Origin: Bacteroidetes bacterium UBA2664
Lineage (GTDB): Bacteria; Bacteroidota; Rhodothermia; Balneolales; Balneolaceae
NCBI GenBank assembly: GCA_002359315.1
Contig: DEMS01000012.1
Coordinates: 1 to 32,174 of the forward strand
Direction: 5' to 3'
Length of the DNA: 32,174 nucleotides
Below, piece after piece: positions 23,522 through 32,174 of the stretch. How positions within the stretch are numbered: the first letter of the stretch is position 1; each line of letters begins with the position of its first letter. The notes beneath the pieces are model-generated. The model was given only the letters and a program-made list of their open reading frames with translations, made no database searches and was not told the DNA's origin. Made by a program: the position numbers and the translations under genes.

Positions 23522-26500
23522 ATGATCACCATACGGAAAAGTAATTCACTCTACACATTGGTCTCCCTTTTGGGTGATGCGTTGAAAGAGAATAGTCCGG
23601 ACAATCCGTTACAGCCACAGACTATCATCGTACCTAATCTGGACACAGCCAGATGGCTGAAACTGGAACTGGCAGAGAGAATGGGTATTGCAGCAAATAT
23701 GGAGTGCATTCTTCCATCCGAATGGTTATACCGACAGATTCGCAACCTATATCCGGATCTCCCCAAAAAGATGCCGTCAGATATCCTGCCCATGACATGG
23801 TCGATCTACAACATTTTGATTGATGAATCCCAGCGATCGCAATATGGTAGAATCGACAGTTATATAAAGCGCCAGGCCGAGGGCAACATCGAGAACGCTA
23901 CATGGCAGTTATCCGGGCAGATCGCTTCTGTGTTTGATGAGTATATCGTTTATCGTCCGGAGCTGCTTCTGGGCTGGCAAGAGGGGCATATAGGCAAACT
24001 GCCGGATGAAGAGTGGCAGGCTCATCTATGGAAGCTTCTCAATAGCCGATGGAAGTCACTTCCCAATAAAAATTTTCACAGGAACAGAGCTGAGCTTTAC
24101 AGGGATTTATTGCAATCCGTTGATTCAAAAGGGTTAGAAAGTGAACCTACTCTGTTTGTATTTAATCCGGGCCTGACACCCAAACCGATACTTAATTTTT
24201 TGAAAAGTTTTGGGGATTATTCGGATATACTTTTTTTACGCATATCTCCCACAAAAATGAGCAGAGATAAAGATAAACCGGCTAAAAATCCACTGTTGGC
24301 TTCATTTGGTCGCGAGTCAGAGCAGTTGGAATTGGTTTTTGAAGAGCTTTTTGGGGATACAGGCACGTTTATTGACGAGGATGAAATTTCTTTTACCCCA
24401 AATACAACTGGATTGAATGGTACGGAGACTCAACTCAAGCGAATTCAAAATTCTATTATTGAGAATAAGACGATTTCAGAGTGTGCGCCTGTTGATGGGT
24501 CTGTACGAATACACTCCTGCCACTCGCCGTTACGCGAAATAGAGACACTTCATCAGACACTTATAGAGTTATTTGAGACGGATAGTACGCTTCATCCGGA
24601 TGATATTCTGGTGACGACTCCTGATCCGGAAACGTATGAACCGTTTATAAGAGCCGTTTTTGGAACGGTAGAGGATGGATTGCCCGAGATTCCCTGGCAT
24701 TTAAGTTTACCCATAAAAAGGGATAATGCTCCAATGCGGACATTTACTCTGTGGCTCCATCTGCCCGACTCCAGGTTTCAATATCAACAGGTTATGGAGC
24801 TTTTTTCAATGAAACCCGTCTGGGAAAAAACCGGATTAGGTGAGTCCGATGTTGAAACCATCAAATCATGGATGGAGGAGAACAGTGTGATTTGGGGGCT
24901 CGACAAAAACCATCGTAGTGAAGTGGGTCAGCCGGCAACGGACTATCAAACATGGGAATCTGCCCTCAAAAGAGGATGGTTCGGACAGTGGATGGCCGAT
25001 GGACCCGGTATCATGAAGGAGGATACGCTGCTTTATGCAGGTATAGGATCGTCATCTCAGATGGAGGCCTGGGCAGCATTTTCATCTTTTATGAATGGAT
25101 TGGATCGTTTCAGAAAAGAGATAAAAGAACCTCGGACTGCTGCTGAATGGTGTGATCAGATTCGATACCGATTTGAACAACTGGTGGGCGGTGAACTATT
25201 GGGAACACCGGAAGGATCATCGATCAATAAATCTCTTGAGATGATTCATGAGAGTGTATCTTTGATTGCGGGTAATCAGAAAATCCCATTTACACTTATC
25301 CGCAGTATGATTACCTCACAATTGGAGAATACGGGTTCATCCGGCGCTGTTTTTACACGCGGAGTTACTTTCAGCTCAATGGTTCCGGTGCGGAGTATTC
25401 CATTTCGGGTTGTTGCAATGATAGGTTTGAATGAAAGTACATTCCCGCGAAAAGATACCATGATCGACTTCAATCTAATGGCACAACAGCCAAAAACCGG
25501 AGAACGGAATCGTAAACATGAAGACCGAAATCTATTTCTGGAATCTGTCTTGACAGCCTCCGATATCCATTACTTGAGTTATGTAGGACAAAGCCCTGTT
25601 GATAATGAAGAGTTACCACCTTCCACCATTGTAACGGAATGGATCGATCAGGTCAGCACAATGAGTGGTTCAAAAAGCGATGAGGTAGTTCAAAAAGAGG
25701 CCTTACACCTGTTCAGTGAAAGTTATTTTAGAGAAAAACGAATCTATTCAGGATTGGCACATTCGGTAGCAACTAATCTAAAAAAACAGGATACATCTGT
25801 ATCCGGCTTAATTCTGGATTTAAAAAATGAGCCTGACGATGAATGGGTTGAGGAATTCACTTTCGATCGTTTTGTCAATTTCTTCAAAAATCCGGTCAGG
25901 GCTTATGTAATGGATCAACTGGGAGCCTCATTCAGGTATCCTGAAGAAGAGAGAGATGAATTCAGCATAAACCATCTGGAACGGCATCTTCTCTTTCAAA
26001 AGATGATGGGATGGCTAATCACCGGGATGAGTGAACCTGAAATTTTACATCTAATTCGAAAAGCAGGGCTTGTTCCTGATGGTTGGGTTGGTGAAAGCTT
26101 ACTGATCGATCTGCTTAACCACTGTAAGACTGCACTGGAAGCTTTAAAAGATAAAGGTGAAGAGCCTCGATTTACTGAACTGAATATAGATCTGCAGATA
26201 GAAAATGCCCGGTTCTCCGAGACAATTTTGAGTTACAGGGATCATTCGCTTCTCGATATTGAACCTTCCAAACAGAGTGGTGCATTACTGTTTAAGAGTT
26301 GGATAAGGCACTTGATATGGCAGGCTTCATCCGGTGATAGAATGGGTTCTAGTCTGCTTTGTGACCTGAAAAAAGGGGATCCAAAGTGGTTTACATTCAA
26401 ACCGGCAGAGCACCCAGAGAAGATTCTAAGAAAATTGATATCACTCTATCAAAAAGGACAATCCGAACCCCTTCTATTTTTTCCTAAAAGTCTTTATGAA

Positions 26501-26713
26501 TACAAAGAAAATGAAGGGAAAGGGAAACCTGAAGATGAATGTGTACAAAAAGCGGCTCAAGTGTTTGAAGGAAATGATTTTAGTTTTGGGGAGAGTAGTG
26601 ACCTATCGATTCAGATGTTGTTGGGCCCGGAAGTTGCATTTGATCCGGAGTGGCTGAAAGATGAATATTTGGCGGTAATGAATGATATGTTTGAACATCT
26701 GGAGGTACAATAA
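23522..26713 (+). CDS. recC: Exodeoxyribonuclease V gamma subunit RecC
   Basis: A 1063-residue protein, close to the E. coli RecC length. It is the subunit of RecBCD that splits the duplex ends and recognises Chi, with inactive helicase- and nuclease-like domains. Seen: the N terminus ITIRKSNSLYTLVSLLGDAL, IIVPNLDTARWLKLELAE and ILPSEWLYRQI, SIYNIL, LFVFNPGLTPKPILNFLKSF, RIHSCHSPLREIETLHQTLIELFE and IGLNESTFPRKDTMIDFNLM, all characteristic of RecC. The start is ATG 23522 just after the terminator, so a promoter is probably in the short stretch 23490-23521 or read-through occurs. The stop TAA overlaps the recB ATG by one base (TAATG), indicating translational coupling. Confidence 0.93.
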   Translation: MITIRKSNSLYTLVSLLGDALKENSPDNPLQPQTIIVPNLDTARWLKLELAERMGIAANMECILPSEWLYRQIRNLYPDLPKKMPSDILPMTWSIYNILIDESQRSQYGRIDSYIKRQAEGNIENATWQLSGQIASVFDEYIVYRPELLLGWQEGHIGKLPDEEWQAHLWKLLNSRWKSLPNKNFHRNRAELYRDLLQSVDSKGLESEPTLFVFNPGLTPKPILNFLKSFGDYSDILFLRISPTKMSRDKDKPAKNPLLASFGRESEQLELVFEELFGDTGTFIDEDEISFTPNTTGLNGTETQLKRIQNSIIENKTISECAPVDGSVRIHSCHSPLREIETLHQTLIELFETDSTLHPDDILVTTPDPETYEPFIRAVFGTVEDGLPEIPWHLSLPIKRDNAPMRTFTLWLHLPDSRFQYQQVMELFSMKPVWEKTGLGESDVETIKSWMEENSVIWGLDKNHRSEVGQPATDYQTWESALKRGWFGQWMADGPGIMKEDTLLYAGIGSSSQMEAWAAFSSFMNGLDRFRKEIKEPRTAAEWCDQIRYRFEQLVGGELLGTPEGSSINKSLEMIHESVSLIAGNQKIPFTLIRSMITSQLENTGSSGAVFTRGVTFSSMVPVRSIPFRVVAMIGLNESTFPRKDTMIDFNLMAQQPKTGERNRKHEDRNLFLESVLTASDIHYLSYVGQSPVDNEELPPSTIVTEWIDQVSTMSGSKSDEVVQKEALHLFSESYFREKRIYSGLAHSVATNLKKQDTSVSGLILDLKNEPDDEWVEEFTFDRFVNFFKNPVRAYVMDQLGASFRYPEEERDEFSINHLERHLLFQKMMGWLITGMSEPEILHLIRKAGLVPDGWVGESLLIDLLNHCKTALEALKDKGEEPRFTELNIDLQIENARFSETILSYRDHSLLDIEPSKQSGALLFKSWIRHLIWQASSGDRMGSSLLCDLKKGDPKWFTFKPAEHPEKILRKLISLYQKGQSEPLLFFPKSLYEYKENEGKGKPEDECVQKAAQVFEGNDFSFGESSDLSIQMLLGPEVAFDPEWLKDEYLAVMNDMFEHLEVQ

Positions 26714-29700
26714 TGGGAAAAAAGGTTTTAAAATCTCTATTTGACCTCGAATTTGACTCCCGACTTTTTGTCGAAGCGAGCGCGGGGACAGGGAAGACCT
26801 ATACGATTGTGGGTCTTTTCTTGCGATTGCTGATCGAGAAAGGTCTCAAAGTAGATCAAATCCTGGTGATGACATTCACGAAAAAAGCGACTGCTGAACT
26901 GCGCGAACGGATTTTTGCACGGTTAAGAGATACACTTCATTATCTAAATACAGGCAAAACAGACGATAGTGCCTTCATGAGTGATCTGGAGAGAGTCATT
27001 ACCGGTCTAGAGCGGGAGAAGTTGATAGATCATCTAAGAGACTCAATTCGCAATTTTGATGAGAGTCAGATCTTTACCATTCACAGTTTTTGCCAGAAAA
27101 TACTGATGGAGGAAGCGTTGATAGCCGGTACACCCTTTGAGGTGGAGATTACTCAGCAAGATGATCTGCTTTTGGAAGCTGCTGAAGATGAATGGCGCCT
27201 CTTTATGGCTGAGCATCAATCGACTGATCCCGGTAGATATTACATTCACCAGTTGATGGGCCTGGCCAGTACACCTGCAGAATTGGTTCAGGAACTGAAA
27301 CCCCTTTTCAGTAGGAGTTATGCGGAGATTGAAGGTGGTGGTCACTCTGATCCAATACGTTATCTGAACAAAGTTCTGGATTTACAAAAAGAAATGAAGG
27401 ATAACTGGTTCGCCATAAAGGAAGAAGTGAGGCTGGAATTTTCGAATTGTGATTTGAAAGGATACACAGAAAATGGAATTGATAAATGGTTCTCAGAGAT
27501 GGATCAAGCTGTTGGCCAGAATCTGTTTGAAAAAATAGATTTTACGAACTTCAAAAGATTTACATCATCATATCAGAGTGATCCGTCTTATATGAGTAAA
27601 AATGGAATTAAAATTCCTGAGCACCCATTTTTCGATCTGTGCCAAGAGTATTCTGACCACATATCTGAAATGAGTCGTATAAAATCAAACCTGATCGAGG
27701 GATTTTATGAGGCTATTCACCAAAAAAGAGAACGTTTGTCTGATGACAGTAATGCATTAACCTTTGATGATCTGCTTCAAAAAGTTTCTTCTGCATTGAA
27801 TGATCCGCAACATGGAAAAGGGCTGGCATCTGCAATTTTGAAAAAGGTGCCTTATGCTTTAGTTGATGAATTTCAGGATACCGATCCTGTTCAATATCAA
27901 ATTTTTGATGCGATCTATCCTAAAACCGGTAGTGAGAATGGACTTTTGATGATCGGTGACCCTAAACAGGCGATATACGCATTCCGTGGTGCGGATATCT
28001 ACACCTACCTGAAAGCAAGGAATATGTGCAATGGGGCGGAATATGCGCTTCAAAAAAATTATAGAAGCTCTAAGGAACTGATTGAAGCAGTCAATTCACT
28101 TTTTAAGGGGGATCACAATCCGTTTTTGGAAAAAGATATACCATTTTACCCATCAGAAGCCGGAGTTTCAGAACATTCGAATGGTTTGTTGATCCATGGA
28201 GAACAGCCTAAGGCTCTTCAACTATCACTGAGTAACAATTTTTATACGAATAAGGAAGATGCGTTATCCTTTTCTATAGGAGAAACAGTATCACATATTG
28301 TTAACCTCCTCAACTTGTCAAAGAAGGGTAAAGCGACGATTGAGAATCGTGAGTTGAGAGCTGCAGATATTTGTGTCTTGGTGGATAGCCACAGGGATGC
28401 CTCAAAAATCAAACATGCTCTCAAAAGTGCAGGGGTTGGAGCCGTTACCTATTCCAAAGATAAAGTGTTTGAGTCGTTTGAAGCGGTGAGACTGAACTTA
28501 GCGCTTCTTGCAATACTGGAACCTCATAATCGGAGATGGGTGCATGCAACGCTTTTGAATGGTTTTTTTGGCCTCTCACTCAGTTTAATTGAGGAAATCC
28601 AAAAAGATGAAACTAATTTTCAAGCATTTGTGGAAGAGCTGCAGGAACTGAATACGATTTGGCATCGTTCAGGCTTCTACGCGATGTTTCGAGCCATGCT
28701 TTATCATGAAAAGAGGCTGGCAAATTTAGCAAAACTTGAGTTTTCTGAGCGTATTTTAACCAACCTGCTTCAACTGGCAGATATCTGCTCGAAAGCGGAA
28801 ACAGAGGGGCAATTGTCACCGCAAGAACTAATTTCATGGGTTCACAGGCAAATGACAGACCCCGATCAGGATGAGGAAAAGACTTTACTTCTGGAGAGTG
28901 ATCAAAATCTGGTCAAAATAAGCACCATTCATAGCAGTAAAGGGCTTGAGTTTCCAATTGTCTTTTTACCAACACCTTGGGCAGGTCTGAGTACGTCCCG
29001 AGTGAATAGCCTTTTTAAAATCTATAATGACAGTGAGAGGGATCAAACTGTCATTAATATCGATCAATCTGAAAGTGAGGAAAGAAGAGAAGCGGCTATC
29101 AAGAGTAAATTTGAATCACTGGCAGATGAAGTACGTAAATTCTATGTAGCAGTGACACGAGCAAAATATCAGTGCACTTTATGCTGGACATCTTACAAAA
29201 CCTCACATTTATCGGGTATGGGCGCAGCTATTCTGGGAAGTGAAAAAATTTGGGATCTGGTTAAAGATTCAAAAAACTCAATAAGTGAAAATGATGATTT
29301 GAACCAACACTTTTTCATTGATCATTTTAACCGGTTAGCGGAACAGCATCCAAGGTTGATTGGGTTAAACGTTAAAATAGGGGGGGATACGGGCAAAAAT
29401 TCATTCAAAATGGATCCGGATCCTGATGATAAATTACAAGTAAAGATATATAATGGCCGACAAGATCTTCCGGTTCAACGAAAACTGGACAGTTTTTCAT
29501 CCCTAACGCATCATAAATCGGAAGCCGGTGTACCTGATTATGATCAGATGATCCAATCCTACAGTGAAAGTCTCGATGAAATAAAGCCACTCATAGAGCC
29601 TCTTGATATCTTTTCATTTCCAAGGGGTGCAACGGCGGGAACCGCAATTCACAAGCTGTTTGAACTTGAAGGGTTTGATTTTACGACTGCATCAGAAAAA

Positions 29701-30303
29701 GATCTAACTGATGATATTATTGAAGTGCTCGAATTTTATCGCATTGATTCAAAATGGGCTCCGGTCATGAAAAATATGATGGGAAACTGTACCCATTCTG
29801 TGATTTCAGATCTTCAATTAAATCGGGTCAGCAGGGAAAATCAGCTCCGAGAGATGGAATTTCACTTTCCATCATCAGAAAATAGTCCTGAGGATTTGTT
29901 TAAAACAATCCGAAACGGGGAAAGCGGGTCTGCCCCTTTACCGATGAATCAACGAGGGTATATGACCGGTTTTATCGATCTGATTGTACAGCAAGGGGGT
30001 AAATTTTACATTTTGGACTATAAATCGAATTATTTGGGCGACAATCGGGATGATTATGGGAAGGAGCAACTCGATCAGGCGATGCTTGGTGCCGGGTACG
30101 ATTTGCAAGCTTATATCTATACGGTGGCATTGGTAAAATATCTGAGGAAGCGTGTACCAAATTTTGATTATGACAGGGATGTTGGAGGGGTTGCATATCT
30201 CTTTGTTCGCGGTATGGAAAAAGGGTCAGAGAATGGAGTTTGGTTTCACAAACCGGACTGTGAAAAAGTGGCGGAATTGGAGAAAAAATTGGGGAGAGAG
30301 TGA
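26713..30303 (+). CDS. recB: Exodeoxyribonuclease V beta subunit RecB
   Basis: A 1196-residue SF1 3'-5' helicase fused to a RecB-type nuclease. Walker A is VEASAGTGKT (20-29), then TFTKKATAELRERI, IFTIHSFCQKIL, motif II DEFQDTD (385-391), GDPKQAIYAFRGAD, motif V STIHSSKGLEF (737-747) and FYVAVTRAKYQC. The C-terminal nuclease has GTAIHKLFE, D1089 in FIDLIV, and D1102-Y-K1104 in ILDYKSN. Spacings of 13 and 2 equal those of the E. coli catalytic residues D1067, D1080 and K1082. Both activities therefore appear intact. It begins at ATG 26713 and overlaps recC by one base and recD by one base (TGATG). Confidence 0.96.
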   Translation: MGKKVLKSLFDLEFDSRLFVEASAGTGKTYTIVGLFLRLLIEKGLKVDQILVMTFTKKATAELRERIFARLRDTLHYLNTGKTDDSAFMSDLERVITGLEREKLIDHLRDSIRNFDESQIFTIHSFCQKILMEEALIAGTPFEVEITQQDDLLLEAAEDEWRLFMAEHQSTDPGRYYIHQLMGLASTPAELVQELKPLFSRSYAEIEGGGHSDPIRYLNKVLDLQKEMKDNWFAIKEEVRLEFSNCDLKGYTENGIDKWFSEMDQAVGQNLFEKIDFTNFKRFTSSYQSDPSYMSKNGIKIPEHPFFDLCQEYSDHISEMSRIKSNLIEGFYEAIHQKRERLSDDSNALTFDDLLQKVSSALNDPQHGKGLASAILKKVPYALVDEFQDTDPVQYQIFDAIYPKTGSENGLLMIGDPKQAIYAFRGADIYTYLKARNMCNGAEYALQKNYRSSKELIEAVNSLFKGDHNPFLEKDIPFYPSEAGVSEHSNGLLIHGEQPKALQLSLSNNFYTNKEDALSFSIGETVSHIVNLLNLSKKGKATIENRELRAADICVLVDSHRDASKIKHALKSAGVGAVTYSKDKVFESFEAVRLNLALLAILEPHNRRWVHATLLNGFFGLSLSLIEEIQKDETNFQAFVEELQELNTIWHRSGFYAMFRAMLYHEKRLANLAKLEFSERILTNLLQLADICSKAETEGQLSPQELISWVHRQMTDPDQDEEKTLLLESDQNLVKISTIHSSKGLEFPIVFLPTPWAGLSTSRVNSLFKIYNDSERDQTVINIDQSESEERREAAIKSKFESLADEVRKFYVAVTRAKYQCTLCWTSYKTSHLSGMGAAILGSEKIWDLVKDSKNSISENDDLNQHFFIDHFNRLAEQHPRLIGLNVKIGGDTGKNSFKMDPDPDDKLQVKIYNGRQDLPVQRKLDSFSSLTHHKSEAGVPDYDQMIQSYSESLDEIKPLIEPLDIFSFPRGATAGTAIHKLFELEGFDFTTASEKDLTDDIIEVLEFYRIDSKWAPVMKNMMGNCTHSVISDLQLNRVSRENQLREMEFHFPSSENSPEDLFKTIRNGESGSAPLPMNQRGYMTGFIDLIVQQGGKFYILDYKSNYLGDNRDDYGKEQLDQAMLGAGYDLQAYIYTVALVKYLRKRVPNFDYDRDVGGVAYLFVRGMEKGSENGVWFHKPDCEKVAELEKKLGRE

Positions 30304-32147
30304 TGGGAAAATCAGAGAATATCAGGGTGGATTATGAGTGGTGGGAGAGAGGTATTGAGACGGGCCGTGTCGGCAGATATGAGAGAGAAATGGTTCGTGT
30401 TTTAGAGAAAGAATTTGGTACTCTGCCAGAGTCATCACGACTCACTGCACTCTTCACTTCTCTCTTTTTTAAAGCAGGTCATACCACACTTCCACTGGAT
30501 AAAACACCGGCTGAATGGCTCACTATTTTGGGCTCTCTAACAGATGAAATATGGGAGCTGCCTGATGAAAAAATTGACATTTCCGAGCTGAAAAAGAGCC
30601 GAATTGCCGGTTCTGTTGATGAATTAACACCTTTCACTATCGATGGCGATAATTTTTCTTTTCGAAAAAATAGAGTAATGGAAAATGCTTTACTCCAATG
30701 GTTTATGGAAAAGAGTAATAAAAGTTATAATACTGATATAAGTGATTATATCAGTAAAATCTTCCCAAAATCGGATGCAGATGAGGTGGATTGGCAGAAA
30801 ATTGCTGTAGTGATGTCTATGCTCAAACCGTTCCTTATTATCTCGGGCGGACCCGGCACCGGGAAGACGACAACTGTGGCAAAAATCCTGGTTCTGAATC
30901 AGATGATTTCCGACCGGCCTTTACGAATTGCTCTGGCCGCGCCTACCGGAAAAGCTGCCGGCAGAATGGGCGAAGCTCTTCAAATTGAGCTTGAAAAATT
31001 GAACCCTTTTCTTGCAGATTTGAAACTGAATTTGAGCCAAATTCCAAGTGAATCCATGACTGTCCATCGGCTTCTATCCGGGACAAAAACGAGAGGATTA
31101 TTACCACCTGTTGAACGCAATTATCTCACTCATGATTTGATCATCATTGACGAGGCATCGATGATGGATCTGCAGTTGATGAGTCGTCTGACTCGTCACA
31201 TCAGCGACTCCACAAAATTGATTTTACTTGGGGATAAAGATCAACTCGCTTCGGTGGAAGCCGGGTCGGTTTTTGCAGACTTATGTCAGAAGCCTGAAAA
31301 TGGATTTCGCTCGGACACGATTCAATTATTGAATGAGGCCGGCCTGAATGAGAATTTGCCAGCCAAGGAGCAGTCGGGATTGAATGATGCGATTGTATAC
31401 CTTACTAAAAGTTATCGGTTTGGCAGGGAGAGTGGGATCGGACAACTTGCAGAGTTTGTAAAAAGAGGAGACCAAAACTCTGAGGACATTTTAAAGTTGT
31501 TTACTGAGTTCACTGATATTCACCATCACAACTTTGCATTCGATAAAGAGGAGATCGATAAGATTCTAAAAGGGCTGCAAAGTGGGGTAAAAACGGTATT
31601 AAAGCTACAATCAGCAGAAGAAATACTCAATTTTTGGAAAAAATCAGTTTGGTTAACTCCTTTGAGAAGCGGCTTAACAGGCACGGACAGGTTAAATCGC
31701 TTATTGGAACAGGTTCTGCATTCAGATCGAACTATTTATACAGACGGCGACTGGTATCATGGCCGTCCGGTGATAATTACTGAAAATGATTACAATCTGG
31801 GTATTTTTAATGGTGATATGGGAGTCTGTGTCAAAGATAAAGAGGGCAAACATTGGCTCTATGTTGAATCAGGGTCTGAACTGAAACGATTTAACATAAA
31901 CAGAACCTCAAAATTGGAACCGTCTTACTTTCTCACGGTCCATAAAAGTCAGGGTTCAGAATTTGACAGAGTGAACTTACTTCTTCCACGGGCAGATCAT
32001 TCACTTCTGACTCGTGAATTAATCTATACGGCCGTTACCCGGGCAAAAAGTGAATTTAATTTATACGGAGATATGGAAATCTTTTTGAGCGGTATCTCAA
32101 GAAAAACGCAAAGATATACAGGATTGAAAGAGAAAGTGGCACGATAA
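30303..32147 (+). CDS. recD: Exodeoxyribonuclease V alpha subunit RecD
   Basis: A 614-residue SF1 5'-3' helicase subunit of RecBCD, matching the usual RecD length. Walker A is GPGTGKT (183-189) after LIISG, then APTGKAAGRMGEAL, SMTVHRLLSGT, motif II IIIDEAS (DEAS at 283-286), LLGDKDQLASVEAGSVFADL, SYRFG and TVHKSQGSEFD (545-555) near the C terminus with YTAVTRAK. ATG 30303 overlaps the recB stop as TGATG. A GTG at 30300 would add one residue. The protein ends at 32147, 27 bases before the window end. Together with recC and recB this completes the heterotrimer. Confidence 0.95.
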   Translation: MGKSENIRVDYEWWERGIETGRVGRYEREMVRVLEKEFGTLPESSRLTALFTSLFFKAGHTTLPLDKTPAEWLTILGSLTDEIWELPDEKIDISELKKSRIAGSVDELTPFTIDGDNFSFRKNRVMENALLQWFMEKSNKSYNTDISDYISKIFPKSDADEVDWQKIAVVMSMLKPFLIISGGPGTGKTTTVAKILVLNQMISDRPLRIALAAPTGKAAGRMGEALQIELEKLNPFLADLKLNLSQIPSESMTVHRLLSGTKTRGLLPPVERNYLTHDLIIIDEASMMDLQLMSRLTRHISDSTKLILLGDKDQLASVEAGSVFADLCQKPENGFRSDTIQLLNEAGLNENLPAKEQSGLNDAIVYLTKSYRFGRESGIGQLAEFVKRGDQNSEDILKLFTEFTDIHHHNFAFDKEEIDKILKGLQSGVKTVLKLQSAEEILNFWKKSVWLTPLRSGLTGTDRLNRLLEQVLHSDRTIYTDGDWYHGRPVIITENDYNLGIFNGDMGVCVKDKEGKHWLYVESGSELKRFNINRTSKLEPSYFLTVHKSQGSEFDRVNLLLPRADHSLLTRELIYTAVTRAKSEFNLYGDMEIFLSGISRKTQRYTGLKEKVAR

Positions 32148-32174
32148 AAAAACCGTCATCCTTCTATGTATAAA

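Overview
The window looks like a chromosomal cell-surface polysaccharide locus followed by a DNA-repair operon. It probably comes from a Gram-negative member of the Bacteroidota/Rhodothermota/Balneolota lineage. This placement is inferred from gene style (heptose/LPS-type sugar genes, an SxtJ-type carbamoylation module, AT-leaning genes with few clear Shine-Dalgarno sites, hairpin-type intergenic repeats). It is not proven, because no rRNA or tRNA is present.

Region 1 (1-9164, + strand) is the tail of a surface-glycan biosynthesis cluster. A very AT-rich, 5'-truncated membrane gene resembling a transglutaminase-like cysteine protease is frameshifted by a perfect 17-bp tandem duplication. It overlaps by 4 nt a two-domain dehydrogenase (MDR + Gfo/Idh/MocA). 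Then come a heparinase II/III family protein, a GT4-type glycosyltransferase, a SAM methyltransferase and a CapD/WbpM-type UDP-sugar 4,6-dehydratase.

Region 2 (9194-15936, - strand), read from its promoter side, runs: GT9 heptosyltransferase, an HldC-GmhA fusion, GmhB, HldA, an MBOAT O-acyltransferase and an SGNH-like partner. All four activities from sedoheptulose-7-P to ADP-D-glycero-beta-D-manno-heptose are present, and GT9 is the likely user of the product. The HldD epimerase is not in the window.

Region 3 (16198-19689, + strand) is a four-gene modification module: NodU/CmcH/SxtI-type carbamoyltransferase, SGNH/GDSL hydrolase, a 49-aa DUF5989-type membrane peptide and an SxtJ-type membrane protein. 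A convergent wecB-type UDP-GlcNAc 2-epimerase (19873-21012, -) follows.

Region 4 (21414-23357, +) is a secreted GH2 enzyme with beta-glucuronidase-like motifs, closed by a clear intrinsic terminator. Region 5 (23522-32147, +) is a tightly overlapping recC-recB-recD operon whose helicase and nuclease motifs look intact.

The intergenic gaps carry related mobile-looking DNA. A palindromic repeat of about 120-155 bp with imperfect terminal inverted repeats occurs as two full and two half copies. A smaller 8-bp-stem/5-nt-loop hairpin repeat occurs three times, and next to one copy lies a six-unit 18-bp minisatellite. One repeat half-copy supplies the C-terminal residues of a protein. The most notable items are the carbamoylation module with its two small membrane proteins, the HldC-GmhA fusion, the repeat-caused frameshift and the repeat family.
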